A stretch of 43,719 bases of DNA, taken from Phoronis australis (lineage: Eukaryota; Phoronida; Phoronidae). The notes under the pieces are model-generated. The model did no database searches and was not told the DNA's origin. It saw nothing but the letters and a program-made list of their open reading frames with translations. Made by a program: the position numbers and the translations under genes. The first letter of the stretch is position 1, and every line of letters starts with the position of its first letter. Below are positions 23,901 through 34,574 of this stretch, piece after piece. The stretch lies in assembly GCA_002633005.1 (NCBI GenBank), contig NMRA01000030.1:319980-363698 (forward strand), written 5' to 3'.

Positions 23901-25903
23901 CAGCCAACAACTGGTAACTCCATGTCAGACTCCTCACACCTCGAGTCAAACAGCTGCACTTCATTGATCCTCAAACCCAACGCTGGTACCACATCTGTTG
24001 TTTTATCAGTGTCCACACAATTATTTTGAACAGCTGCACTACCAGCACCATCTATTGTCACGGCATCAACATCCATGTGCTGTTGCTCACAATGTTTATC
24101 TAAAGACCAGTCCTCACAGTTTGTATCAAGCACATGTTGTTCGACCCCGTCCAAAGCGGATTGCCAGCCACACGAAGTTAAGTCTTCGGCACATTTTACA
24201 GTCTCAGAAGTGGTTTTTGCATGATAGGGCACATTAGTACTTAAAATTTTTGTCTCAAAATTCATGTTTGAAATATTTATCAGAGGATGATGGCACATGT
24301 CAGCGGAATGTTCTCTTTCGGTGACTACAGCATTATGGTCTGAATCAGTGGAGTCAGATATTCTCGTACTCTTCACAACAGGCTCATTAGCAAATATTTC
24401 GCACGATTTTATTTCCCCAGAGCCAACTGTGACTTCTTTACTCCCATTCGTTGCCTTTTTAAGCTTTTTCGTCCTGAGGAGCCAGTCGATTTCTTTTTTC
24501 CGTCTCGCAGCTCTGTAATGTCAGGAGTGAATTAATTGAGAAAGTTTTCAACCATATTAAAACAACCAAGCAATCACAATGTGTTAAAGATGTACTATTA
24601 GTACTACAATACATATTATGTATCTATCTGTATAATCTTTATTTCTCAAAAACAAGGCAAATTTAAACGAATTATGGCCATTCAAGTAACTACACGTAAG
24701 CTCAAATATCTTGCTTATGTCATCAATGTGAAGATAGAATAAATCAGATTCAATGCTGCAAAAATTTACCTACATCAGCATGTTTTAATAAAGGGTCAAC
24801 TTAATGAGGTTATTTTGATCAGAACAGTCAACACAGCCTGACATGTGAATGTGTTGTACATCTGCCAACTTAATATCAGAAACAGAGAAGACAATATGGA
24901 CATTGTTGATGATGCTGAAAGCATATATAACAAAAACATTTAATTCAATATAATTATGGATCTTGTGCACACCAAATCAACAGTAAAATGGTTGCTTGTG
25001 AATCCCATTTCAGCCTAGTTGTCTCATTCCATCAAACAATTATTATTAAAAGTAAGTACTTACCGGGTCTTGATTTTCAATTTGCGGACTGTATTCAAAA
25101 TACACTGTTCATTACCAGCTGTCCTTTCAAAGTACTCGCTCACAGAGGTCATCTTGTGTTTACCTGTCACATGACCTGCATCAGGCTGAAACATTACACA
25201 TTATGACATGAGGGTAACAAGAACACCTAATGAGGGACTTGTACCTGCTGACAATGACAGCAGGGTATTATTAAAGGCCCAGCTGCACACAGTGAAGCAG
25301 ATGGGCAGTGGAAACTGCCTTTCATTTAAAGTCCCAAGTTTCACCTTTCTGACACTATTGATGAAAACCTTTTGAAGTTAAAAACATAACCAGGCCCATC
25401 TTCAAAAACTGCTAGAAGCTTCTGGAGAGAATTTACAATTTTTCGGCTCACCAAATTATCATTCTTAGCTTTACATTGAGGCAAAATTCATTGATTGCTT
25501 CTGTGTTTACTCTCTGCAGCAAACTTCACCCGGTCTCTATAGAGACTGAGAAGTTAATAGTTCTTTTACAAAGACCATATTACTGAATTTTAATTCAACA
25601 ATCATCCACAGTTATTTTGTGCCCAGAACAAAAACAATGATTCTTAATCAAAATAGTGCCAATTCACTTACTCAATAAGTTAAAATGCACAGTAAAATGA
25701 ATCCCTTAAATTGAAGAATGCTGAAATGAAACACTGATCACGCGTTACCTTGGGAGTTGGCAAATTTTGTTGCCTGGCACAGAATACAAGTTTCACAGGA
25801 AGTATTGATAAACACAGTACACCTGGACCAACACTTCGCTTGAAGATACTGTGAGCTGATGAGGCATTTGTTCGAAATTGATACGCAATACTGTAGGATG
25901 AAG
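20990..25903 (-). CDS. Unnamed nuclear-type protein with a PWWP3A/MUM1-like C-terminus (5' end not found)
   Basis: Exons in transcription order: 25903-25749 (tentative), 25185-25064, 24512-23574, 22570-22486, 22228-22180, 21733-21633, 21121-20990 (stop TGA 20992-20990). Every intron is GT-AG and every split codon joins in frame. The second exon has KHKMTSVSEYFERTAGNEQ and ends in a basic stretch that continues into AARRKKEIDWLLRTKKLKK. The 939-nt exon encodes about 313 polar residues rich in Asp, Glu, Ser and Cys, probably disordered. The last four exons form a helical domain with IESLSEGELQALIDKHMQYF, RLGLYSDDQVDVIMRSL and VTKVLLPEAAIKIVMESGDV then THEKAEKIL. As I recall it, human PWWP3A (MUM1) has a corresponding C-terminal segment containing VLLPEAIICAISAVD and TAEEKY. 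No PWWP domain is visible here. Function unknown; the chromatin link is inferred from this resemblance. Confidence 0.6.
21990..22072. repeat. Pyrimidine-rich low-complexity tract
   Basis: A run of CTCTCT and CCTCCC on the plus strand, in the intron between exons 22228-22180 and 21733-21633 of the minus-strand gene. Confidence 0.7.
23205..23545 (+). repeat. Inverted copy of the modular repeat family
   Basis: Contains TCACTAGGTGGGGT (23286-23299) and TGACTAGGTGGCAC (23431-23444), 145 bases apart, with CTTCATGAAAATCCGTC and AAATTTCATGAGTATCC between and after. This matches the 1550-2800 array in reverse orientation. It ends about 30 bases from the exon boundary at 23574, within an intron. Confidence 0.68.
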
Positions 25904-26060
25904 CTGTAAAATATCAATGTAACCCAGGGTGGTTAACGACAGAAAACAATGCGGAATAGCACAAGCAGCAAATACTGTAGGATGAAGCTGTAAAATATCA
26001 ATATAACCCAGGGTGGTTAACGACAGAAAACAATGCGGAATAGCACAAGCAGCAAATACT
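25887..26060. repeat. 84-bp tandem duplication over a splice acceptor
   Basis: Units 25887-25970 and 25971-26054 are nearly identical and are followed by the start of a third (26055-26062). On the minus strand each contains GATATTTTACAG then CTTCATCCTACAGTATT, the acceptor and first bases of the tentative exon 25903-25749. Using the duplicated upstream acceptor (exon start 25987) would add 84 nt containing an in-frame TGA. Confidence 0.8.
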
Positions 26061-26062
26061 GT

Positions 26063-27629
26063 CTGAAGATCAGCTAAAATTATGGAGAAGGGCTTATGAT
26101 AAAAATATGTCAACTTCAGAAATCGAAAAATGGTATTTGTTCAATGTTTCAACAAAAATAAAATTACATCAAGGTTGTCTGCTCTTAAAGCTAACAGAAA
26201 TAATCCAAACGGGTAAAATTTCAAGCATTCGTAGTAGTTAAGTCTTCGCAAATTGTCATTTGTAAATATTATTGGTGTCTGAAACTGAAAAAAACACATT
26301 TTCCACAGTATTCAAAGAAGCATTCAATAAAACAATCAGATTGGTGAGATTATATGAGATCACACAAGAGTAAGAATTAGTCAAGATTTGCTAGCATTGT
26401 ACAATAAAACAGCTGTCACAATACCAGCCAGGGGCACTTCTCAAGACAAAGTAGCACTCCTGTGCTAACAAAAAAGGGTATCAGGGTATTGTCCCCTCAT
26501 ATGGGGCTTTCAGGGGGACTATCTGAAGACTTTTTTTGTGAAATGAAGAGCCTGTTTCCTGCATTTTAAAACTTTTTTTGTTGAAATAAGTCATTGCAAG
26601 AATTGATGAAATCTGCACATTAAAAATAGGAATTATTTTAACTCATGTTTTAGCCAAAGATCTTGGCACTGCAAAGTAAAGAATTTTTCTTTAATTTCCA
26701 GTATCAAACACAATTACACAAAATGTGTGTTTTAATCAATTGAAACCAGCCCAGAATTTCATTCATACTTTCCCTTTCCATGCAAGTGTACTGAGTGATT
26801 CTAGCCATTGATCTCATATACCAGGCAAACTGGACACATCTGACATCTTGAGACGACGGGGGAAGGGGGGAACTAGTGCTCCTTGTGGGTTTTTCATTTA
26901 TTACATCACTAGAAACAGGTGATTTATTGTTATGGTTTCACAACTAACAAATGTTCATTGCATGTGAAAGAAACCACTGAGTCAAGAAATGTAACGGAGT
27001 GGTTCTTCCATTAGTCACAATCGGAAGAATTTGAAAGGAATTTCGGCTGTTAAATCTGATCATTGCAGAAAGCAAGAGCATCTTCTGTACCAAACAATGA
27101 TTGTCTAAACCAAATTCAAAATGAATGAAAAGAGTGTAGGTAAGCAATTAAGAAAATGGAAAAGAGGGCAGGAGAATTTACAGGTGCAAAACCAACAGCT
27201 GAAACAACAATAGGGGGCAGCACTCTGTTATAACAGGTCGTGGAGAGCACCAATTAGATACTAACAAAGTGAAAGTGAACAGTGAGTGAACTAACACTAA
27301 TCATTCTTTCCATATTTTCAGACTGCTAGTATATATATGTATACATATGAGATGTGCCTGACTGACACATGTACTACACTTACTAGCGAAATTTTGTAAA
27401 TTTTCCAGGTGTTCTCAATCAACATTTACCTAAAGGCTGTTATCATCTCCATCAAAAACATTAAACAGTCATTACATAACAGTTAAACTCAATACCATAA
27501 AACTGCAGCAGTCTTAGTATTTCAGTGCAGTGAAATTTTTAGTTCTTTCTCAGTGACAATGTTGGCACATTCACTGCTCATTCTCTTCAATTTGTACAAA
27601 TTGGTTTGACATTTTTACTATATAAAGTC
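26063..27629. other. Intergenic or 3' UTR DNA
   Basis: Probably includes the 3' UTR of the gene ending at 27630 (minus strand). AATAAA on the minus strand occurs at 26897-26902 and 26922-26927. No exon or repeat element was recognised otherwise. Confidence 0.4.
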
Positions 27630-29717
27630 TTATCTTTGACACGAACTTTCTGTCACTCTTGTTTCACTCTTTGGTCGACTTTTGATAAACCCCTTGGCCA
27701 CATTTAGAATTTCTTCTTTTAGAACCATGACTATGTCCTGAAAAGAAAACAAATGGTCCCTGCTAGTAATCAAAACTGAATTAATGGCTTACAAGTTTTG
27801 GTCATTATCAAACTTGTTCTCCATCGACTTTTCAATTCCTCATGTCAATCATTGAAAGCATACACTTCAAATAATGAGTATTGGGAAACACAAAACAGAA
27901 AAGGAAATCCTTCACACCCTCATTCACTCACGCACTCAACTACACAGTGTGTCACTCACTTACGCACACAACCACACAGTATGTCACTCATTCACGTACA
28001 CAACCACACAGTATGTCACTCATTCACGTACACAACCACACAGTATGTCACTCATTCACGTACACAATCATACAGTATGTCACTCATTCACGTACACAAT
28101 CATACAGTATGTCACTCATTCACGTACACAATCACACAGTATGTCAATCACTGATGTATCAAACGTTTACTCAAGTTTTTACAAGCTATATATTTTGACT
28201 TGTCAATAACATCAAGAGAAAGATCAATTCAAGTCATTTTTGCACACTCCCAAAAAAGTTATATTAATGTTTCAGCTGACCCTTTATAAAAAGAGCTACT
28301 GTCTTGACATGTATAATCTTAAATAAAGAGTTTGTGGATAGAATTCTGTAGAGCAATCTAAGCTGGCGCCACCTAATTTTTAAATCTTTTGTAGTGGAAT
28401 AAGCAAAAGAATACAAGTCTTTCCAGATAAAGTTTTTACAGAAATCTAATTCAGATGACCATTTAAATCTTGCTTTTGAGTCTCGCTAGAAAAGTTCAAG
28501 TTCACATTTTGTCGAGATTCTACCACACTTCTCTAAAATTCACCAAAGAAAGTAGGGAATACATGAACCTAAAATCAATATTATGACATTTGAAAATAAA
28601 AATTTTGTTTGATATTTGCGTGCAAAGAACACATGGTGTTATACTAGAAACAGTTTCTTTAAACAGTTTTATTTGTTTACAATGTGGTCACAATGTAGTA
28701 TATCACCATTAGAGGAAAACGTAAACTCAATCCACTCTATAAAACCATGTATAGAAAAGATTACGTTTTCCTCCGACCTTCAACCCATCATTATACCAAA
28801 TGGGTTGAGATAAAAAATTTATCTGATTTTTTATTTTCGTTTTGGAAATAAAACGGTGGGATCTTCAAAAAATTCAATGAAATTTACGTGAGAACCAGTC
28901 AAACATCAATCACCATCAAGAGACAGGCAGCTCTGCAACGTCTCCAGTTATATTGTGTTTTCATCTACTCAGTCCTGGTGATTATTTTCCCAGTATGTAG
29001 CTTCCTCAATTATCGAATTGTGATTTGTTCAGATGTGAGATGTTAATCACAAACAGATTTATGACAATTTCTTCAATGTGAACTGAGGCAAAAAGCTGAC
29101 ACATTATTCCACACTTTATTATAAGACATCAAATTAACTCAACATAAAGGTGTCGCGTGTAGTACAAACAATGTTAATTTGTTATGTAACACCATGCTAT
29201 ACCAATCAGCAAAAAATACTAATCCTGCAAAAAAATATCAAATATTTCTGGAAAATCACGGATTACCGATTCTCACAAAAATTGCATCACCTTCTTTCCT
29301 AAACAGCAATTTCTGGGCCCTTAATCAAGAGCCAGAAAACTTAAACCTCACATCGCAGGGTCTACTCAGGGAGGCGTTCCTGGCTTTTGTCATATTACTC
29401 CCCAAAATATATAGCCAGATGGCGCCACAAGAGAGCATGTTGACATGTCAACCAGCACACTTGTCAATAACACCAACAGAAAGATGAATCTAGATTTTAT
29501 CACTAAATCACACTCGAAAAAAGGTGTTTAAAATTTTCAGCTGACCCTTGATAACAATAACTACTGTCTTAGCATAATGCACTAGGTAGTGGGTTAATAG
29601 AAAAAATAAAGATTAAATGAGAATTACCTTTATAACATTGTCAGTAAACCAGTCAAAATGGCCGCTCATTTCTGGTAGAACGGTAGCATCCACTTGCATC
29701 CCCCAGAAATTATCTAT
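27630..29717 (-). CDS. C-terminal exons of an unrecognised gene (partial)
   Basis: Two exons join in phase 0: 29717-29628 (30 codons) and 27737-27630 (35 codons plus TAA). Both have good GT-AG borders (AACTTCAG acceptor, AAAG|GTAATT donor, TTCTTTTCAG acceptor). Together they read IDNFWGMQVDATVLPEMSGH then FDWFTDNVIKDIVMVLKEEI then LNVAKGFIKSRPKSETR and a short polar tail. The alternation of amphipathic helix and acidic and aromatic residues looks like folded protein, but I do not recognise the family. The 5' part would lie beyond 29717, possibly in or past the N gap. It is read as separate from the gene at 20990-25903 because it ends in a stop, though no promoter between them was identified. 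Confidence 0.45.
27925..28149. repeat. 32-bp minisatellite, about seven copies
   Basis: The unit has CACACAGTATGTCACTCATT followed by CACGTACACAAC. The central copies are nearly identical and the outer ones diverge. Because 32 is not a multiple of three, one array opens three overlapping chance frames rich in His, Thr and Ser. It lies in the last intron of the unrecognised minus-strand gene. Confidence 0.88.
28199..28315 (+). repeat. Dispersed direct repeat, copy 1
   Basis: Contains CTTGTCAATAACATCAAGAG and TTCAGCTGACCCTTTATAA then ACTGTCTT. The partner lies at 29458-29575, about 1.25 kb away in the same orientation and the same intron. Confidence 0.55.
29458..29575 (+). repeat. Dispersed direct repeat, copy 2
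   Basis: Contains CTTGTCAATAACACCAACAG and TTCAGCTGACCCTTGATAA then ACTGTCTT, matching 28199-28315 in order and orientation with a few small indels. It ends about 50 bases from the exon at 29628-29717. Confidence 0.55.
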
Positions 29718-30170
29718 CTGAAGTTGAAAGACAGATTGATAGTACATATATATAATTATTCACTTTCATCAAGGTCAATGTGATGATTTTCAGACTCCAA
29801 AAATATGGTAATTACCAAGGGGAGCCAAGGTCAAATCTTTAGGGTCTGAAAACCAACATGTTGACTGAGTATAAAAGTCAATAATAATTAATCTGCGCGT
29901 GTAAGCGCAGAGTCCTGTTGTTCCTGGGTTTTCTTCAATTTCATTCTTCTTATTCTTATTCTTCTTCCGACCAACTTTGAGGCTTAATAACTCCAAATTG
30001 GGTGCAGGTACGGTCTTTAAATTCAGGATATGACTTTTGACACTATATAAATTTTGATTGGTTATATAATCATATTCCATATTGCACCGGAAGAGGTCGT
30101 TTGGTGCAAAGGTCATATAATTTTCAAAATGCTACTCCTCCTTCAGTTTTAAAGATATCTTTTTCAAATT

Positions 30171-30803
30171 NNNNNNNNNNNNNNNNNNNNNNNNNNNNNN
30201 NNNNNNNNNNNNNNNNNNNNNNNNNNNNNNNNNNNNNNNNNNNNNNNNNNNNNNNNNNNNNNNNNNNNNNNNNNNNNNNNNNNNNNNNNNNNNNNNNNNN
30301 NNNNNNNNNNNNNNNNNNNNNNNNNNNNNNNNNNNNNNNNNNNNNNNNNNNNNNNNNNNNNNNNNNNNNNNNNNNNNNNNNNNNNNNNNNNNNNNNNNNN
30401 NNNNNNNNNNNNNNNNNNNNNNNNNNNNNNNNNNNNNNNNNNNNNNNNNNNNNNNNNNNNNNNNNNNNNNNNNNNNNNNNNNNNNNNNNNNNNNNNNNNN
30501 NNNNNNNNNNNNNNNNNNNNNNNNNNNNNNNNNNNNNNNNNNNNNNNNNNNNNNNNNNNNNNNNNNNNNNNNNNNNNNNNNNNNNNNNNNNNNNNNNNNN
30601 NNNNNNNNNNNNNNNNNNNNNNNNNNNNNNNNNNNNNNNNNNNNNNNNNNNNNNNNNNNNNNNNNNNNNNNNNNNNNNNNNNNNNNNNNNNNNNNNNNNN
30701 NNNNNNNNNNNNNNNNNNNNNNNNNNNNNNNNNNNNNNNNNNNNNNNNNNNNNNNNNNNNNNNNNNNNNNNNNNNNNNNNNNNNNNNNNNNNNNNNNNNN
30801 NNN
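30171..30803. other. Assembly gap (633 N)
   Basis: A run of N. The left flank resembles the 434-bp tandem repeat, and the right flank is the modular repeat family, so the gap probably fell in repetitive sequence. Open frames across the N run are artefacts. Confidence 0.98.
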
Positions 30804-31125
30804 GGATAGCGTCATCTCACTATTAGGTGCCTACATACCAAATTTCATGAAAATCCGTTCAGGACTTTTGAAGATACAAAGGTAAGCGTAAAAAACTAAA
30901 ATTGCCACTAGGGGGCACACCGGTAGTCGGATCCGTCCGAAAGTTTGCACATGCCGTCCCATTCATGATTGGAACATATGTGCCAAATTTCATGAACGTA
31001 TGTCAAAGGGTTTTGGAGATAGAGCAGCGGACGCCGGACGCCAGACGCCGGACGCCGCCCGGACGGACGGACGGACAAAGATGACGGCATAATGCACCCA
31101 CATATAAATATGTGGGCGCATAAAA
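30804..31125 (-). repeat. Modular repeat family, inverted copy with intact terminal palindrome
   Basis: Contains CCACTAGGGGGCAC (30905-30918), AAATTTCATGAACGTATGTC, a GGACGCC/GGACGGAC short-tandem stretch (31030-31078) and ends with the 28-bp near-palindrome at 31093-31120 (TGCACCCACATA, TAAA, TATGTGGGCGCA). Its order is the reverse of 1717-1915. The left end is lost in the N gap. Confidence 0.8.
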
Positions 31126-31129
31126 ATTA

Positions 31130-31995
31130 CTTTTCTAACCAATCGGGTCATCCAATCAGGTGAAATAGGTCAAAGGTCATCAGGTGCAAACTAAAATTTT
31201 GAGCTAGACATTTCAAATTAACAGGTATGATTGGCACAGGAAATTCAATTCGGAATCCAAAGTTTCAGGTCATTTAGTGCAAACATGGGGTCATTAGGTG
31301 CATTTTTCTTCTGAAAATTTGACCTTTTTCATTCAGCAAGTATTCTGATGTGTCAACCATCAGACAACTGTGATTCTCAGCATTAAACATATTTTTCACG
31401 GGCTTTGTATTAATTCTCCTAAAGATGCTTATAATGCACCGGATAGGGTCAATGAGTGCAAAGGTCATGTAACGTTCAAAATATTATATCTCTTACGTTT
31501 TTCAAGGAATTCTTTTCAATTTCAGCACACTTGGGTAAGTCAACATGCCAACTGAATACCTTACTTTACTTCGCAATAGGCCTAACCAATCAGAAAAAAA
31601 TAGGTCAAAGGTCATTGAGTGCAAACTAAAATTTTGAGCTAGAGACTTCAAAATTACATATCTGTTTACTAAGTGCGATTGAGTTTGAATTCTAAATTTC
31701 CAGGCCATTTGGTGCACCCATGGGGTCATTAGGTGCATTTTTCTTCTGAAAGTTTGACCAATTCATTTATCTTGTATTCTGAAGTGCTTAAAGTACAACA
31801 TCTGTGATTTTTAGCATTAACTACACTTTTAATCGAGTTAACATTTACTCCCTCATCGGCGCTCATAATGCACCGGAAGAGGTCAATTAGTGGAAAGTTC
31901 ATCAAAAAATTAATGTGTAATTTCTCCTACAATTTTAAAGAATTCCTTTTCATATTGGTAAATGGGTTGTAACTTTCCATAATAATTCCAGTAAT
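31130..31995. repeat. ~434-bp tandem repeat, two clear units
   Basis: The phrases GTGCAAACTAAAATTTTGAG (31185 and 31620), GGGGTCATTAGGTGCATTTT and AATGCACCGG (31433 and 31867) recur 434-435 bases apart, with substitutions and small indels between. A further partial unit with TTGCACCGGAAGAGGTC lies at about 29985-30170 before the gap. The short motif GGTCATTNGGTGCA recurs several times within each unit. Confidence 0.75.
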
Positions 31996-32575
31996 ACACA
32001 CACGCCGTGACAATAATCTTTCTAGTTTAATTTGTGATTACATTCTCTAAGCAATTCATGCAAGCAAGCTTTTGATTGCATGTTGATTAATCTTTTGATT
32101 AATCGTCTAGACATTTTTCATCTAAAACATAATGGAGGTGTTCTAAAAAATTCAAATGTTCATAATAGACAAAGAAACACTTGATTGTATTTAGTGAATG
32201 ATGTCATGTTTGCAGTCATACAATATCCATTTCTAATACAAATAATACAAAACAACCATCATTTGGTTCTATGCTACCACAAGCCAGGTGCCAGCACATA
32301 TGCTAAACCATGGCTCAATCAAAGTGAGACAACGCTCGAAAGTGGAAAAAGTAAAATATGAGAAGAAAATTGACCTTACTCGTATTCACTCCTACGGGTG
32401 ACAGATTTCTTTAATTTAGAATTGCGAATTTTAGTAAAGAAAACATGGACAGAGGATAAAGCTAGGTATGTTTTGAAACAACTGTGAAGTAGCACATTAC
32501 AAATTTCTTTGAAAACCGTCGTTAGCAAAAACCACAAGGGCCATGAGCAGCACTAGTTTCTGATGGTTACATGAC

Positions 32576-33380
32576 AGTAGTCCGAAGGTGCATTAGTGTG
32601 AAGGTGCACCAGTTCGAAAATATATAAGATTTCGGACTCTGGTGCATTTTCCTCTTTTTTCTACATGGCTTTTGCAATAATGTGTGATACTTCGGTTGTT
32701 AAGACACGGAGGCGCAGGCCTACTTACCGAAAACAACCGCCCACCAGGTACTAAATAAACTTTGTTCGGGTTTCCTTCGAGTGCAAAGGTTTCAAACCTT
32801 GCCTTGAGTTTATAGTTACAGCCTAATATTTTAAAAACCCAATATTCCGACAATCCATTGTTCCGACGACCAACAGCTCATTGTTGCTAATATTCCAACA
32901 TCTCACTGTGTTGACAATTAACCATTGTTCCAACAGCCCAATGTTCCCACAATTTACTCATTGTTAAAATAGCTCAATGATTCTGACAAATTACCAAATA
33001 TGCCAGCAGTCCATTGTCAAGACAGCTCAATAAACCCACAGTTTACCCATAATTTAGACAACAACTCCTCTCTGAAATTTGTGGAATGTTATACGTTGCA
33101 TGGGTAAAGTGTTCATTCATATAAGAGTTCGATTTCTAAGAGACGCGCGACAGAAGCCGATCGATTGATGTGGTCACATATCTGACTTTAATCGTTTCTC
33201 ATCTTTGCGAAAGTTCAACTGTTGGGCTTCATACTACACTGAGAGAGGAAGACAGTGCATAGAGCAGCGCTGCACATGTTACAATGTACCAGTGAGTTTC
33301 AGAGAATGCTGACAAAAACTGCATTTTAATGATTTATGGCTGTTCTGCCTTGTAGATCTTTGGACTAGAGCACTCCATAC
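32576..33380. mobile_element. ~800-bp TIR element, copy A, right end deleted
   Basis: Starts AGTAGTCCGAAGGTGCATTA, the inverse of the right end kept in copy B (39539-39567). In copy A the right terminus is missing after GATCTTTGGACTAG. No transposase is seen. The interior includes a degenerate ~19-bp periodic stretch (32837-33060). Confidence 0.5.
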
Positions 33381-33450
33381 TAGGCCAGAAAGCTTCTTGG
33401 CGAGTTATGCCTCACACTGATTAAAACATCAAAGTGAGGTTGTTACAAGT

Positions 33451-33777
33451 ACTTTTTGCACATAGAAGGACACCTTAGGAGGCCGTCAATTTCCTTCCAA
33501 CTTGAACAAACACTCCCACAATCAAACTTTTTCTTTGAGCAGTCCTATGTTCAGTTGCACAAATCCGCAATTGGCCATTTTAACAATTATGAGCGCTCCT
33601 AACGGGCACAACAACAATAGGATCACGCACGGTGTAAAAATGGCCAGTTGCCGATTTGGGCAAGTGAACAAAGAACTTGCTCAAAGAAAAAGTTTGATTA
33701 TGGGAGTATTTGTTTGAGATGGAAGGAATTAAGACATCGACAGCCAGCTCTTAAGATGTCCTTCTATGCGCAAAAGG
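33451..33777. repeat. ~327-bp long inverted repeat (foldback), copy A
   Basis: Left arm about 33455-33580 and right arm about 33645-33777 pair through TGCACATAGAAGGACACCTT, TTCCTTCCA, AATCAAACTTTTTCTTTGAG, GTTCA, CAAAT, GGCCATTTT and their complements, leaving a loop of about 60 bases. The equivalent in copy B is 39727-40047. Confidence 0.75.
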
Positions 33778-34168
33778 TCTTCTTCTTCTATTTTTCCAAA
33801 TACAACGAGCGATCAAAGTACCGATCCTTATATGTAGCGCACATTAGTTATAAATTTGAACTGTGCATAATTAACTGAAAATAATTACAACAAAACAAAG
33901 TGTGGGTAAGTACCAGGATAAAAACAAGTTTTATTATTTACTGCATGTTGATGTTTGAGATGTGACTAGTGAACATCTCTATTGTGTCCAATGAGATGGC
34001 ATGTTTGTGGGAGTCTTTGCAAAGTAAAACAATAGATGGGAAGACTTTGTGACTTGTGTAGTATGCAGTGCGAATGTATTTTCTCTCAAAGGTATGAGAG
34101 TGGGAATTACATGAACTAGAGATATGAAGGCGTGGAAGGTATGTGTGCAGAATGGCAACCACCCTCCC

Positions 34169-34308
34169 GTTCAGTAACGCTAGGACCTCGCTAAAAATCA
34201 AGACTTCGCGAGATTACGCGAGATATTGCCGTGCATTTTAAATGAGAACATGTGACTTTGACTAGGTTTTTGGCGAGGTCCTAGCATAGGTCCTAGCGTC
34301 TACTGAAC
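34169..34308. repeat. 140-bp short inverted-repeat element
   Basis: Begins GTTCAGTAACGCTAGGACCT and ends with the complement (AGGTCCTAGCGTCTACTGAAC), with a second AGGTCCTAGC inside. A homologue lies at about 40439-40567 in copy B. It is small enough to be a MITE or a simple hairpin; no target duplication is visible. Confidence 0.55.
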
Positions 34309-34574
34309 GCATGCCAGGTTGTGTACGGTGTTGTACATGAGAGACAGTTTGTTTTGAGCTGTATTTCTTGAGGAGTGGGCCATTTCAGGGTAGTGAGCAT
34401 AGAGTCTAGACCCAAACAACAGCAGTAGGCCCTATCCGGAGTGATCATTGGACTTGTAACAACGTGACTTTGATGTTATAATCAATGTGAGGCAAAAAGA
34501 TTTCGGCATATGAGGCACCTAAGGGAGCTTCACCGACTCTACGGGAGCCAGCAAGACACTGTGATGACTGGTTA

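Noticed and set aside
25793-26113. 106-codon minus-strand frame with a 28-residue duplication
   Set aside because: It arises from the 84-bp duplication; the exon that joins to its neighbours in phase uses a different frame.
27925-28149. Possible CRISPR array because of regular 32-bp units
   Set aside because: There are no distinct spacers; the whole unit repeats, and the host is clearly a eukaryote with spliced genes.
27798-28209. Three overlapping plus-strand frames of over 100 codons rich in His, Thr and Ser
   Set aside because: They are produced by the 32-bp minisatellite, which lacks stops in every frame; they have no start context or splice support.
28711-28773. Inverted repeat GAGGAAAACGTAA around 36 bases as a regulatory hairpin
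   Set aside because: The 13-base arms are perfect but isolated, with no neighbouring gene feature; in this much AT-rich DNA it may be chance.
30101-30826. Long frames of 227 and 241 codons on both strands
   Set aside because: They run through 633 undetermined bases and have no real sequence content.
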